From: Mesorhizobium shangrilense
Lineage (GTDB): Bacteria > Pseudomonadota > Alphaproteobacteria > Rhizobiales > Rhizobiaceae
DNA: 64,000 nt
NCBI RefSeq assembly: GCF_028826155.1
Contig: NZ_JAQGPN010000002.1
Coordinates: 1 to 64,000, forward strand
Direction of reading: 5' to 3'
The position numbers were made by a program, and so were the translations under genes. Of the stretch, positions 7,986 through 17,826 are shown one piece after another (the first letter of the stretch is position 1; every line of letters begins with the position of its first letter). Under the pieces are notes generated by a model. It was not told where the DNA came from. It saw nothing but the letters and a program-made list of their open reading frames with translations, and searched no databases.

Positions 7986-9647
7986 ATGGTCGCATCCGCA
8001 GTTCTTAAGCCCGACTTGTCCGAGCCCATACTGACGCTCGATGGCGTCAGCATAGGTCTGGTGATCGGTGGACATACAAAACGTCTCGTCGAAGACATCT
8101 CTCTGACGCTTCACAGAAACGAAATTCTGTGTCTGGTTGGTGAGTCAGGATCGGGCAAAACCCTCACCGCGCGCGCGCCAATTGCACTGTATTCGTCGCA
8201 GGCGCTCTCCGTCACCGGCGGCCGCATACTCTACGACGGGGAAGAGCTTACTCGACTCACAAAAGGCCGCATGCGCTCGATCCGCGGCGCAAAAATCGCA
8301 ATGATTTTTCAGGAGCCAATGACCGCGCTCAATCCGCTAATGCGAGTTGGCGAACAGGTCGAAGAGATAATGATCGCTCACGGCCGAGGTTCGCAGGGTG
8401 AACGCAGGAAGCGGGTCCTTGAACTGTTCGAGGAGGTTCGGCTACCAAATCCCGAAAAGGCACTCGACGCCTTTCCGCACCAGCTTTCCGGTGGTCAGCG
8501 TCAGCGTGTCATGATCGCGATGGCGTTGGCATTGGACCCCGATGTGCTGCTGGCTGATGAACCAACGACGGCGCTCGATGTGACGACGCAGAAGCAGATT
8601 CTCTCGCTGATCAAGTCCCTGCAGGCGCGACACGGGACGGGGATACTGTTCATTACGCACGACTTCGGCGTTGTCTCCGAAATCGCCGATCGTGTGATCG
8701 TCATGCAGCACGGCAAACTGATTGAGCAAGGGGCATGTGATCAGGTTCTGAAAGCGCCGACGCATGCCTACACGAGACACCTCATCGCTGCGATACCACA
8801 TGCGCACGGGGCCGGCAAGGAGCGCCCGTCGGGACCGAGCATTCTTGAGGCCAGCAATATTAGAAAGACGTATGTGTCGCAAGGAACGTTCTCGAACAAG
8901 TCTATCGAAAAACATGTCCTGTTCGATGTCTCCACGGAGGTGCGACAGGGGGAAACCTTTGGAATTGTCGGAGAATCCGGCTCTGGTAAGACGACGCTCG
9001 GGCGCATACTGGCCGGCCTCCTGCCGCATGATGCCGGGCAGGTTTTGTTTTGCGGCAAGGAGATCGGCACATCTAATGCTGAACGACGCGAGTTCAGGAA
9101 GAAGGTTCAGATCATCTTCCAGGATCCATATGGATCGTTGAACCCACGACGTCGCGCTTGCGAACTGATCGCCGCCGGACCTGTTGCGATGGGCGCAAGT
9201 CGTGACGAGGGTCGCAACATCGCGACCCGAATGCTCGACATGGTCGGGTTGCCGCCGGAGGCGATCGATCGCTGGCCGCACGAGTTTTCAGGGGGGCAGC
9301 GGCAGCGCATTGCCATAGCGCGTGCTTTGGCCATGAAGCCCGAGCTCATCATCGCAGATGAAGCGACTTCGGCACTTGATGTCTCGGTACAGGCGCAAGT
9401 TCTTGAGCTTCTAAAAGACCTGAAGAAACAGCTGGGCCTGACACTTGTGCTCATAACTCACGACTTGCGGCTCGCAGCCGGCATCTGCGAAGGCGTCGCC
9501 GTCATGAAGGACGGACGCATTGTCGAACAGGGCAGCATAGCGTCCGTATTCGGAAACCCGGAGCATGCCTACACCCGGGAACTTCTGTCGGCGGTGCCGG
9601 GCAGGGATAGGCCGCTCAGATCCACAATCCAAAGACAAGACGATTAG
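7986..9647 (+). CDS. dipeptide/oligopeptide-type ABC transporter, fused dual ATP-binding protein
   Basis: 553 residues with two complete ABC cassettes, equivalent to DppD-DppF fused. Cassette 1 has Walker A GESGSGKTLTARA, signature LSGGQRQRV and Walker B DVLLADEPTTALD. Cassette 2 has Walker A GESGSGKTTLGRI, signature FSGGQRQRI and Walker B LIIADEATSALD. Both have H-loops (ITHDFG, ITHDLR) and the C-terminal oligopeptide-type extension (THAYTRHL, EHAYTRELL). It energises import through the two permeases at 11315 and 12305. The gap to the hydrolase is 54 bp, consistent with one operon. Confidence 0.95.
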   Translation: MVASAVLKPDLSEPILTLDGVSIGLVIGGHTKRLVEDISLTLHRNEILCLVGESGSGKTLTARAPIALYSSQALSVTGGRILYDGEELTRLTKGRMRSIRGAKIAMIFQEPMTALNPLMRVGEQVEEIMIAHGRGSQGERRKRVLELFEEVRLPNPEKALDAFPHQLSGGQRQRVMIAMALALDPDVLLADEPTTALDVTTQKQILSLIKSLQARHGTGILFITHDFGVVSEIADRVIVMQHGKLIEQGACDQVLKAPTHAYTRHLIAAIPHAHGAGKERPSGPSILEASNIRKTYVSQGTFSNKSIEKHVLFDVSTEVRQGETFGIVGESGSGKTTLGRILAGLLPHDAGQVLFCGKEIGTSNAERREFRKKVQIIFQDPYGSLNPRRRACELIAAGPVAMGASRDEGRNIATRMLDMVGLPPEAIDRWPHEFSGGQRQRIAIARALAMKPELIIADEATSALDVSVQAQVLELLKDLKKQLGLTLVLITHDLRLAAGICEGVAVMKDGRIVEQGSIASVFGNPEHAYTRELLSAVPGRDRPLRSTIQRQDD

Positions 9648-9659
9648 GAGGAGAAACCG

Positions 9660-11249
9660 ATGACTTACAGAATTGCCAGAAGATCACTTTTGCTGGGCGC
9701 TTCCTCGATCGCCACGCTGACTGCCTTCGGCTCACGCCCGTCCCTCGCAAGGCTGGGCGGGGAGATTACCGTTGTACACAACATCGAACCGCGCTCACTG
9801 GTCGGTGCGCTGGGCGGCGGCTCGACCGTGGCAGAACATTCGGCCAAGTTGCACGATTCACTTTTTTTTCACAACGGCACCGACATCGAGCCGCGCCTCG
9901 GAACCGAGGTGAGAAACACTGCAGACGCCTTGGAGTTCACCGTCAGACTCCAAGAAGGCGTGACTTGGCATGATGGTCAGCCCTTTACGTCGGCCGATGT
10001 TGCATTCACGGCTTTGGAAATCTGGAAGCCCCTGTCGGGCAATGTCGCGTACCGGCGGATCGCATCGGTTGAAACACCTGACGATCTGACGGTGGTGTTC
10101 AAGATGAGCGAACCCGTTTCGCCGGAGTTTTTCATGAACTCCATTAGCTCCGGCTTTGGTCAGGTAATACCCAAGCACATCTATGAAGGAACCGACTATC
10201 ATGCCAATCCGGCAAATAAGGCGCCGGTCGGTACCGGGCCGTTTATGTTCAAGGAGTGGAAAGCCGGCCAGTACCTAATATATGAACGTAATCCGAGATA
10301 TTACCGCGACGGATTCCCCTACGCCGACCGTATTCTCTATCGTTTCGAGAAGAGTGAAGCCAACGTCGCCGCCGTTCTGGAAAGTGGCGAAGCAGATGTC
10401 TCGGTGCGCAATGCGGTACCGTTGAGCGACATCGAGCGGCTTAAGACCATGGAAGGGCTTTCGGTCACGTCTGAAGGAAACGATGCGGTCGCCGGGTTCT
10501 TGCACATGGAGTTGAACACCCGCCGAGAGGCGACCGGGAAATCGGAGGTGCGCCAGGCCATCGCACATGCGCTCGACATGCGGGCGCTAATCGACATTGT
10601 CTATCTCGGCTATGCTCGGCCAGTATCAGGCCCACTGCCCAATGGCTCGGTCTATCGCAAGCGTGGGCTGCCGGCCTATGAGTTCGACCCGGCCAAGGCC
10701 GAGGCAATGCTCGACGTGGCCGGTTATCCGCGCGGTGCCAACGGCATACGGTTAACGCTCGATTTCGTATGCGCCACCTGGTACCCGGCGACGCGCCAGG
10801 CCGGCGATGTCGTACGCCAGCAGCTGTCCGACGTCGGTATCGAGACAAATCTCGTGACACCAGATTTTGGCGGCATGGTTACACGTGTTTACAAGGACTA
10901 CGACTACGACATCGCGTTGTCGAATTCGGCACATTTTTCTGACCCCGGTCTCACAACCTTCGATTGGTACTGGTCAAAGGCCGCCATCCCTGGCGTACCT
11001 TTCCGCAATACGATGGGATACATGAACCCGGAGCTAGATGCAGCGATTGAAACCGCGCTATCGACGGGAGATGCAGATGCCCGCCGGGCAGCGATCGACA
11101 AGTTCCAGGATCTAGCCGTGCAGGATCTGCCGCTGATTCCGCTCGCGGAAACGACGATCTTCACCGTATACCGCTCGGACCTGCAGAATGTTGCAGACAA
11201 CCCGCAGTGGAGCCAAACGAGCTGGGACAACGTTGGCCGCGACATCTAG
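9660..11249 (+). CDS. ABC transporter substrate-binding protein, family 5 (peptide type)
   Basis: 529 residues, the usual length for SBP family 5. The N-terminus carries a twin-Arg export-like signal (ARRSLLLGAS, about residues 6-15) followed by a hydrophobic stretch, so it is probably secreted to the periplasm. Family hallmarks include FTVRLQEGVTWHDGQPFTSADV and VGTGPFMFKEWKAGQYL. A strong Shine-Dalgarno (AGGAGGAG) lies before the ATG, 12 bp after the ATPase stop. It captures the substrate for the fused ATPase and the permeases downstream. The ligand is unknown; neighbouring enzymes suggest a peptide or amide, perhaps sulfur-containing. Confidence 0.92.
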   Translation: MTYRIARRSLLLGASSIATLTAFGSRPSLARLGGEITVVHNIEPRSLVGALGGGSTVAEHSAKLHDSLFFHNGTDIEPRLGTEVRNTADALEFTVRLQEGVTWHDGQPFTSADVAFTALEIWKPLSGNVAYRRIASVETPDDLTVVFKMSEPVSPEFFMNSISSGFGQVIPKHIYEGTDYHANPANKAPVGTGPFMFKEWKAGQYLIYERNPRYYRDGFPYADRILYRFEKSEANVAAVLESGEADVSVRNAVPLSDIERLKTMEGLSVTSEGNDAVAGFLHMELNTRREATGKSEVRQAIAHALDMRALIDIVYLGYARPVSGPLPNGSVYRKRGLPAYEFDPAKAEAMLDVAGYPRGANGIRLTLDFVCATWYPATRQAGDVVRQQLSDVGIETNLVTPDFGGMVTRVYKDYDYDIALSNSAHFSDPGLTTFDWYWSKAAIPGVPFRNTMGYMNPELDAAIETALSTGDADARRAAIDKFQDLAVQDLPLIPLAETTIFTVYRSDLQNVADNPQWSQTSWDNVGRDI

Positions 11250-11314
11250 CTGAGGACAGACAATACGCGCGGATGGAGAGCTTTGCTCCACCGTGCACTT
11301 TCTGAAAAACCAAC

Positions 11315-12289
11315 ATGATCCGAATCGTAAATGCACTTTTATTGCGCGTTTTCAACGCGCTCCCGGTACTTATCGGTGTGGTTACACTGACCTTTTTCCT
11401 GCTGCAGCTCGCTCCAGGCGACATTGTCGACGTTTATGCAGCTGAGACCAATCTTGCGGACCCAGGTGAGCTTGAACGCCTGCGCAGGGAATACGGTCTG
11501 TATCAACCCATCTGGCTGCAGTATTTATCATATCTGGCTGGAAGCCTGACGTTCGACTTCGGTTTCTCGCTCCGCGAAGGTGCGCCCGTAATCGAGATGA
11601 TTCTTGATCGCCTTCCGGCCACCTTGCTGCTGAATTTCCTGGCCCTGACTTTCGCCTTCATAGTTGGCGTGACGCTGGGCACTCTGGCGGCATTGCGCGT
11701 TGGTACCTGGGCTGACGCTGCTCTGTCCGTCCTCATGATAGTGTTTTTTGCAGCGCCGAGCTTCTGGGTCGGCCTGATGTTCATCGTTGTCTTTTCGGTC
11801 AACTTTGGCTGGCTCCCGGTTTCAGGGATGGTCACCGTTGGCGCGGAGTATGGCATGCTCGGCTATTTGTGCGACGTGGCGCTTCACCTCATCCTTCCGA
11901 CTCTCGCGCTGGGGCTATTCTATGCATCGATGTTTGCTCGCGTAATGCGAGCATCAGTTCTCGAAGTGCACGGAATGGACTTCGTGCAGACCGCAGAGGC
12001 GAAAGGACTACGCGGCGGGCGGATTGTGCTGAAGCACATCCTGCCGAATGCGATCCTGCCAGTCGTCACGCTGTTGGGTTTGAATGTGGGCACCGCACTC
12101 GCGGGCTCGGTCGTGATCGAAAGCGTATTCTCATGGCCAGGCATCGGATCAATGCTGTTCAGTGCCGTTCAGGCGCGCGACATACCGATCGTTACCGGCA
12201 TCCTGTTCCTTTCAACATTCCTCGTCATCGTAGCCAACATTCTGGTCGATCTTTTCTATGTCTGGATCGATCCCAGGATCGAAGTCTGA
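11315..12289 (+). CDS. ABC transporter permease, DppB-like
   Basis: 324 residues with about six membrane segments: a first helix at residues 10-30 (LPVLIGVVTLTFFLLQLAPG), a periplasmic loop, then a core of five. The EAA loop (EAKGLRGGRIVLKHILPNAILP) contacts the ATPase. The GDIVDVY/LRREYGL region after helix 1 is typical of DppB. It forms the membrane channel together with the next gene. Confidence 0.93.
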   Translation: MIRIVNALLLRVFNALPVLIGVVTLTFFLLQLAPGDIVDVYAAETNLADPGELERLRREYGLYQPIWLQYLSYLAGSLTFDFGFSLREGAPVIEMILDRLPATLLLNFLALTFAFIVGVTLGTLAALRVGTWADAALSVLMIVFFAAPSFWVGLMFIVVFSVNFGWLPVSGMVTVGAEYGMLGYLCDVALHLILPTLALGLFYASMFARVMRASVLEVHGMDFVQTAEAKGLRGGRIVLKHILPNAILPVVTLLGLNVGTALAGSVVIESVFSWPGIGSMLFSAVQARDIPIVTGILFLSTFLVIVANILVDLFYVWIDPRIEV

Positions 12290-12304
12290 AAGAGCGCGAA
12301 CGAA

Positions 12305-13141
12305 ATGAACCAACTGTTCCTCGCCTTCTCCAGAAACCGCGCCGCACTATTCGGGTGCGGCATCGTAGCGCTCGTTGTCGTGACCGCGCTGCTTGCGCCG
12401 GTGATTTATCCCAGCGATCCCCTTCGCATCGTCACCCGGCCGGGCCTTTGGCCATTCACGGATCCGCGCTATCCGCTCGGAAGTGACGCGCTTGGCCGGG
12501 ACATCGCTGCCGTCATGGCCTACGGGGCACAAAATGTACTCTTCATTTCGATGGGTGCGAGCCTGCTGGCGACGCTCATTGGTGTGGTGATAGGGGCAAT
12601 TGCAGGCTACAATGGCGGTGTGGTCGATAAGGTGCTGATGCGCCTCACCGAGATTTTTCAGACCATCCCAAACTTGATCTTCTTAATTGTGATTGTCACT
12701 GTCCTGGGACCCAAGATGCACAACGTCCTAATCGGCATCGGTTTGGTGACGTGGACCGGCATTGCACGGCAAACACGCGGCCAGTTTCTTGCAATCAAAG
12801 CTCGCGACTTCGTTCAGGCAAGCCGGGCCGTCGGAATGTCCGATTTTGCAATTGCCACTCGGGAAATGTTGCCGAACGCCCTGCCGCCGGTGGTTATTCT
12901 CAGTTCGCTTCTGGTAGCCGGCGCCGTGTTGTTCGAAAGTGCGCTGTCATTTCTCGGTCTGACCGATCCAGATGTAGCAACCTGGGGGCGACTTATTGGC
13001 GAGGGGCGCTCACTCCTTCGAACATCGTGGTACGTCACGGCTATTCCCGGCATCGCCATATTCTTTACCGTCCTTGCCCTGAACCTGATTGGAGATGGGC
13101 TCAATGACGCGATGAACCCAAGGCTTCGCAAGCGCCAATAG
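12305..13141 (+). CDS. ABC transporter permease, DppC-like
   Basis: 278 residues. The N-terminal membrane helix is followed by the DppC-type periplasmic loop (FTDPRYPLGSDALGRDI) and the BPD permease core with an EAA loop (ASRAVGMSDFAIATREMLPN) and the SFLGLTDPDVATWGRLIGEG motif. It starts 15 bp after the DppB-like gene and is the last gene of the operon that begins at 5495. A perfect 10-bp hairpin follows 19 bp after the stop. Confidence 0.93.
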   Translation: MNQLFLAFSRNRAALFGCGIVALVVVTALLAPVIYPSDPLRIVTRPGLWPFTDPRYPLGSDALGRDIAAVMAYGAQNVLFISMGASLLATLIGVVIGAIAGYNGGVVDKVLMRLTEIFQTIPNLIFLIVIVTVLGPKMHNVLIGIGLVTWTGIARQTRGQFLAIKARDFVQASRAVGMSDFAIATREMLPNALPPVVILSSLLVAGAVLFESALSFLGLTDPDVATWGRLIGEGRSLLRTSWYVTAIPGIAIFFTVLALNLIGDGLNDAMNPRLRKRQ

Positions 13142-13160
13142 CGTCCACGATCGAACAAAC

Positions 13161-13184
13161 CAGGCGCACCAGGAGGTGCGCCTG
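13161..13184 (+). terminator. hairpin after the Dpp-type operon
   Basis: Perfect inverted repeat CAGGCGCACC / GGTGCGCCTG with a 4-nt loop, 19 bp after the last permease stop. There is no T-run, so it is either a Rho-assisted terminator or an mRNA 3' stabiliser. Confidence 0.5.
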
Positions 13185-13189
13185 CCCGG

Positions 13190-13755
13190 CTAACCTACGC
13201 TCTTCCCCTCAGCAAGTCGCCGACCGACAAAATAGTCGGTGAGACCCGCTGAGCAGCGAGTTTCATCAAGAGCACATTGGATCAACGCAGAGCCGGTTGA
13301 AGACGAGCAGCGCTACGGGTCATCTTTTTTCAGTGCTAGAGCGGCGGGCTTGTAGTCGGACGCATAGCCTGGGGCCGCGTGCCTACGATCGATCTCGATA
13401 GTTTGACGGTCCAAAAGGTGGATGGCGTAAGCCTCTAATGCCACACGCTCGTTTCGATAGGAATCGCTTGCGCATGACCGCATCTAGACAAGGAAACAGG
13501 ACCGCTTAGTGACCGACTCGAGCGCGATTGCGTGCATGACTAGCAAACCGATCGCGAAGAGGGCCGCACGTGCGATCGCCTTTTTTTGCTCTCGGCCTAG
13601 CGCGAATCCTGCGCACTCGCGCGCCACCTGGATCGCCTCTTCCTGGAACAGCTTGCGCAGGTGTTGCTATTGGGTGCTTTGCGCACGAGGTACGCAGGGA
13701 AGTATTCGCCGTGCTGAAGTGCGGGCAACGGTGCGGTAGCCATTGGAGACACCAA
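13190..13755. other. intergenic stretch without an intact gene; minus-strand ORF remnants
   Basis: About 560 bp separate the ABC operon from the MFS gene. On the minus strand, short open pieces read ALFAIGLLVMHAIALESV (near 13590-13510) and NERVALEAYAIHLLDRQ (near 13460-13400), each ended by stops. They look like fragments of one or two older genes that I cannot identify. A GGAGAC Shine-Dalgarno for the MFS gene lies at 13745-13750. Confidence 0.4.
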
Positions 13756-14988
13756 ATGAAGATAATTGGCTCGCGCCAGCTTGTAGGGCGTCTAACACTG
13801 TTTGCCGCACTTGCATCATTTTTTGCACTAAGCCAGGCGTTTCGCACGCTGCCGAGCATCATTTTGCCCGCGCTCGCCGACGAGTTTGACGCCAGCCCAG
13901 CCGCGCTGGCGAAAATCGGAATGATATTCCACATTTCATTCGCTTTGCTTCAGCTGCCCTGCGGGATTGCATTGGACCGCTTTGCACTGAGATCGGTATT
14001 CACGCTTGCTCTGACGATAGTCGTCCTGGGAGCGTTGGTTTCGGCATACGCAGGCTCTATTGAAGAGCTGTATGCCGGACAACTGTTGCTTGGGGCAGGG
14101 TGTGCGCCCGCATTGGTGGGCGCGATGGTGCAGATCGCCCGTACGGAGCCTCCACAGTCGTTCCCGTTCCTTATCGGTATGGTCATGAGCGTTGGCAGCG
14201 TTGGAATCCTAGCTACGTCGGCTCCCTTTGCGTGGCTCGTATCAGTCTGCTCATGGTCCGCGACATTCTTCGTTTTAGGTTCTGCCACCGTAGTGGTCCT
14301 CATCCTTTCCACGGCGATCTTACCGGCGTGCAATGCCAACCAACGGCCCAACGCATTGTCACAAGCAAAGGGGTCTCGTCGGCTTCTCCGTGAACCTGCG
14401 CTTTGGGGCCTCTTGACCGTTGCCTTTGTGAGCTATTCAAGTGTGCTGACGATCCGCGCGTTGTGGATAGTACCGCTTTTCAGAGATCGGTACGAGTTAT
14501 CGCTTAACGCAACTGGTGGCATCGCGTTTGTGTTTTCCCTGGCAATCGCGTTTTCCCCCATGTTTATGGGCTGGATCGCCCGTCGTGGTGCAAACCTGAA
14601 CGTGGCGGTCCTCACAGCTGGAATTGCGATCGCGGCATCAAGCGCCCTGCTTGGCGCTCAACTACCCCTTGGGATGGCCGCTGACATCGCATTGGTGTTG
14701 CTGCTGGGTCTGATGTCGGCAATCAACATTCAGATCTATTCCATTGCAAAAAGCACAACGATTCGCAGTGGCGAGGGTCGGCTGCTCTCCTTGGTGAACC
14801 TTGCTACCTTTGCCGGAATCGCCTTCGCGCAGTGGGGAAGCGGTGTGGTTGGTGACGCCGCGCTCTCGGCCGGGATGAACTACGCTAATGTGATCTGTCT
14901 TGCGATCGCCTCCTTTTGTCTAATCGGCGTGTCGATTTTTGCCTTTCTGCCAAAGCTCCGAAACGAGACCAACGGTCCCAAGAACTGA
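13756..14988 (+). CDS. MFS transporter
   Basis: 410 residues with about 12 predicted membrane helices. The short Met-Lys-Ile N-terminus leads into LTLFAALASFFALSQAF, and a cytosolic loop with an RFALRS-type motif lies between helices 2 and 3. I start it at the ATG at 13756 because it has a GGAGAC ribosome site; the frame stays open upstream, but that extension is not hydrophobic and not MFS-like. It is a single-component carrier, either an exporter or a second uptake route for the cargo I substrate. It lies upstream of the second PLP lyase, suggesting co-expression. Confidence 0.85.
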   Translation: MKIIGSRQLVGRLTLFAALASFFALSQAFRTLPSIILPALADEFDASPAALAKIGMIFHISFALLQLPCGIALDRFALRSVFTLALTIVVLGALVSAYAGSIEELYAGQLLLGAGCAPALVGAMVQIARTEPPQSFPFLIGMVMSVGSVGILATSAPFAWLVSVCSWSATFFVLGSATVVVLILSTAILPACNANQRPNALSQAKGSRRLLREPALWGLLTVAFVSYSSVLTIRALWIVPLFRDRYELSLNATGGIAFVFSLAIAFSPMFMGWIARRGANLNVAVLTAGIAIAASSALLGAQLPLGMAADIALVLLLGLMSAINIQIYSIAKSTTIRSGEGRLLSLVNLATFAGIAFAQWGSGVVGDAALSAGMNYANVICLAIASFCLIGVSIFAFLPKLRNETNGPKN

Positions 14989-15171
14989 GCATTCCCGCAA
15001 TCGTGTGTGTTTCTGCCATCGCCGATGCGGCCATGGCGTTGGTCCATTCGCGCACCAGCTGCCCCGAATGACTATTCGAGCCCAATTCGCCCATCTTCGA
15101 ACCGCTCCTGACTACCTGACTGCCCCGTCTTGCGCGACACTGATGTGACAGCATAGATCGAGGTAAGCGCG

Positions 15172-16221
15172 TTGGAGCAGCATTTTAGGAACCGGTCGGA
15201 GCTTGGTTCGCTTGCATTTCCGCGGACCAGATTGGCTCATCTCCCCACGCCATTTGAGCGGCTCGATAGACTTCGCGATGCACTTGGACCGCACGCACCG
15301 GAGATATGGATCAAACGTGACGATTGCACTGGGCTTGCCACCGGAGGAAACAAGACGCGCAAGCTCGAATTCCTGATCGGACAAGCGCTCTCCGAAGGAG
15401 CCGATACGGTTATCACGGTTGGAGCGGTGCAATCGAATCATGTCCGACAGACAGCTGCAGCTGCTGCCCGGACAGGCCTCCGCTGCGAGGCAATACTGAT
15501 GACGGCCGTGGCGCGAAACGATGTCGCCTATACAAGCTGCGGAAATATTCTTTTGGATCGCCTGTTCGGCGCCAACATTCACAGCGTCGAACCTGCCCAG
15601 GTGGACGTATTCGCCTCTGATCTTGTCGAGCGTCTGAAATCTGCGGGGCGTACTCCCTACCTCGTGCCATATGGTGGATCTTCGGCGATTGGCGCCTTGG
15701 GATATGTCGAGGCCTTTTGCGAGATAGCTTGCGAGAACAAGGGTAAGCCGGTTGCTGCAATCGTGCACGCATCGTCGTCTGGTGCCACGCAAGCTGGGCT
15801 TAGTGTCGGCGCTGAGCGCGAAGGCAGCGACACGCGCATCCTGGGCGTGAATGTCTTGAAGCCGCGCGTGCACGACCTGCACGAGGATGTAAGAAGGCAG
15901 GTCCGCGAGCTCGCACAAATCCTCTCGGTCAACGAGGATAGCGCTGCCAACCGGGTCGAGATGGTCGATGGATATCTCGGATCGGCATATGGCGAACCAA
16001 CCCCGTTGATGGTGGAGGCCCTCACGCTTGCTGCGAGGACCGAGGGCTTGGTGCTTGATCCCGTCTATTCCGCTAAAGCGTTTGCAGGGCTGCTCGGCGA
16101 AGTCCGGCGTGGCCGCTTCGCGTCAGATGAAAAGGTCATCTTCCTGCATACCGGCGGTGCAGTTGCGCTGCACGCCTACCCGGACCTCTTTCCATCAACC
16201 GAATCCACCGCGTTCTCGTAA
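15172..16221 (+). CDS. PLP-dependent D-cysteine desulfhydrase / L-cysteate sulfo-lyase (CuyA)-like protein
   Basis: 349 residues. It has the fold-type II PLP motifs IKRDDCTGLATGGNKTRKLE (PLP Lys in GGNKTRK), QSNHVRQTAAAAARTG, a PYGGSSAIGALGYVE phosphate-binding segment and the terminal DPVYSAKAFAGLL and HTGGAVALH. The CTGLATGGNK wording is the one I associate with D-cysteine desulfhydrase and the cysteate lyase CuyA, and differs from the paralogue at 3658. The start is the TTG at 15172, preceded by AGGTAA. Its product would be pyruvate plus ammonia plus sulfide or sulfite. It is followed at once by a broken RidA gene, a common partner of PLP lyases that release reactive enamines. Confidence 0.82.
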   Translation: MEQHFRNRSELGSLAFPRTRLAHLPTPFERLDRLRDALGPHAPEIWIKRDDCTGLATGGNKTRKLEFLIGQALSEGADTVITVGAVQSNHVRQTAAAAARTGLRCEAILMTAVARNDVAYTSCGNILLDRLFGANIHSVEPAQVDVFASDLVERLKSAGRTPYLVPYGGSSAIGALGYVEAFCEIACENKGKPVAAIVHASSSGATQAGLSVGAEREGSDTRILGVNVLKPRVHDLHEDVRRQVRELAQILSVNEDSAANRVEMVDGYLGSAYGEPTPLMVEALTLAARTEGLVLDPVYSAKAFAGLLGEVRRGRFASDEKVIFLHTGGAVALHAYPDLFPSTESTAFS

Positions 16222-16233
16222 GAGTCAGGCGAG

Positions 16234-16516
16234 ATGCCTGAAGGTATCGTGGCGCAGGCACGACTTTGCCTGGACAATGTAGAAGCGGTGTTGAAAGCAC
16301 GAAACGCGTCTGTGGAAGAAGCTATCAAAGTGGTGCTGTTTCTCAACGATTATTGCGCACTTCGCCGCCGTCAACGAGAGTTATGCTCGTCGATTCCAGG
16401 AGCCCTATCCGGTGCGTACGCTAATCAGCTGGCCTGTTTGCCAAAGAGGGCCACTCATTGAGATCGAAGTAACGCGAGCCAATCATAGACCCGCTTTCTT
16501 GCGTGCGTCGTTCTAG
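16234..16516 (+). pseudogene. RidA/YjgF family remnant
   Basis: Reads PEGIVAQARLCLDNVEAVLK, then ASVEEAIKVVLFLNDY in one frame, and after a shift near 16350 FAAVNESYARRFQEPYPVRT and PLIEIEVTRANH in another. Together this is the C-terminal two thirds of a RidA-type enamine deaminase. The N-terminal strand and helix are missing, and the Arg in the PVRT region is kept. It is broken by truncation and a frameshift, so it is non-functional unless the shift is a sequencing error. It follows directly on the CuyA-like gene. Confidence 0.7.
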
Positions 16517-16664
16517 GTGTGAAGCGGTCCCGTCCGTGCCGAGCGGCGTCAACAATGATCACCTGGAATTAAGCTGCACCTGCACCGCACGAGATCGCGA
16601 CGCTTCCGAGTGACCGTCCTCGTGTTTTGTTTTGGCACTGTGACGGTTCTGCTAATCTGCTTTG

Positions 16665-17633
16665 ATGGAACCGACCCGAAGCGTACCAGTGCTTATTGAT
16701 CAATCTGAGTGCCTCGCGGCAGGTTCAGCGCGGCTTGGCGGTCGTGTCGAGTTTGATATCATGCACGCGCGGGATCTGGGCGCGGTATCGGTTCTCACGC
16801 TGGCCTATAGGTCCCCCCGGCCGCAGTTGCTTTCTTTCCAGCACCAGCCCGGATTGCATGTGCATTTTCGGTTGGCGGGTACCGGTCGTTACAGGGTAAA
16901 CGGGTCGGACACCATAAACGGCGGTCGAACCCAGTTGCAGGTCTTTTACGCAAGAAACAGCTGGACAAAAGAGGTCTTCGAGCGCGGAGGCAGTAATTCG
17001 CTTTCCGTTCTGTTCAGTGTACCAGCAATACGCACGCAAGGTTTCCTTAAGGATCACGATCTCGGCCCCCTCGATACGCTGAGCAACGGGTTTGTCCATC
17101 TTCACCGCGCCCTGGGCCCGGAGCTTGCGCGCGAGCTGAGCCAGGCTACACAGATGTGCGATGACGGGGTCGATGGCCTGCTCAAACAAGCCCGGTTGCT
17201 GAAGGCATTGGCCGAGAGCTTCTCTGCGATACGCAGAATTGATGATGTCGTGGCCGGCACCTACCGCGTGCGGCGCGCCGACCGGGAGCGTATTGCTGAC
17301 GTGAGGATATATTTAGAGCGCACGCTCGACGCAGATCATAAGGTGGAGCTTCTGGCACAGCGTGCCAACATGAGCGCAAGCCGCTTCAAAGGCGTCTTTC
17401 GTGCAGTGACCGGTCAGCCGGTGCGATCGTGGCTTCGGCAGCGCCGTATGGAGAAAGCGGCCGAACTTCTTGCCCAAAACGTAACCGTGGCCGAGGTTGC
17501 CACTGCGGTGGGCTACGCGCATTTCGGTCATTTTGCACGCGTGTTTCGTGACACTTATGGCCTAAATCCCGGCGACTACCGGTGCGGTACCAAAGGCACC
17601 GATGACGCTGGCTCACATAACTACGACCTTTAG
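16665..17633 (+). CDS. AraC family transcriptional regulator
   Basis: 322 residues. The N-terminal half is a cupin-like sensor region (LHVHFRLAGTGRYRVNG), and the C-terminal ~100 residues carry the double helix-turn-helix: LAQRANMSASRFKGVFRAVTG, then AAELLAQNVTVAEVATAVGYAHFGHFARVF and the YGLNPGDYR tail. The ATG at 16665 is preferred over the overlapping TTG. It sits between the PLP lyase and the M20 hydrolase on the same strand and probably activates one or both. It is distinct from the GntR control of the first half of the cargo. Confidence 0.9.
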   Translation: MEPTRSVPVLIDQSECLAAGSARLGGRVEFDIMHARDLGAVSVLTLAYRSPRPQLLSFQHQPGLHVHFRLAGTGRYRVNGSDTINGGRTQLQVFYARNSWTKEVFERGGSNSLSVLFSVPAIRTQGFLKDHDLGPLDTLSNGFVHLHRALGPELARELSQATQMCDDGVDGLLKQARLLKALAESFSAIRRIDDVVAGTYRVRRADRERIADVRIYLERTLDADHKVELLAQRANMSASRFKGVFRAVTGQPVRSWLRQRRMEKAAELLAQNVTVAEVATAVGYAHFGHFARVFRDTYGLNPGDYRCGTKGTDDAGSHNYDL

Positions 17634-17826
17634 AAAGCACATCCTTCTCCTTTAAGACCAAAGCGACGAATGTTGGTCCGTTTGTGACTTCGTGCTCGCG
17701 ACAGTTTGGGGAACTCTGTGCCGTTCAACGAGACGGCAATTTGAGAGCGCTGCAACGACGCGGCGATGTTCCCGCAACGCGGCTGGACAAAGAACCAGCT
17801 GCGAGCAATTCAATCGGAGGCTAAGG

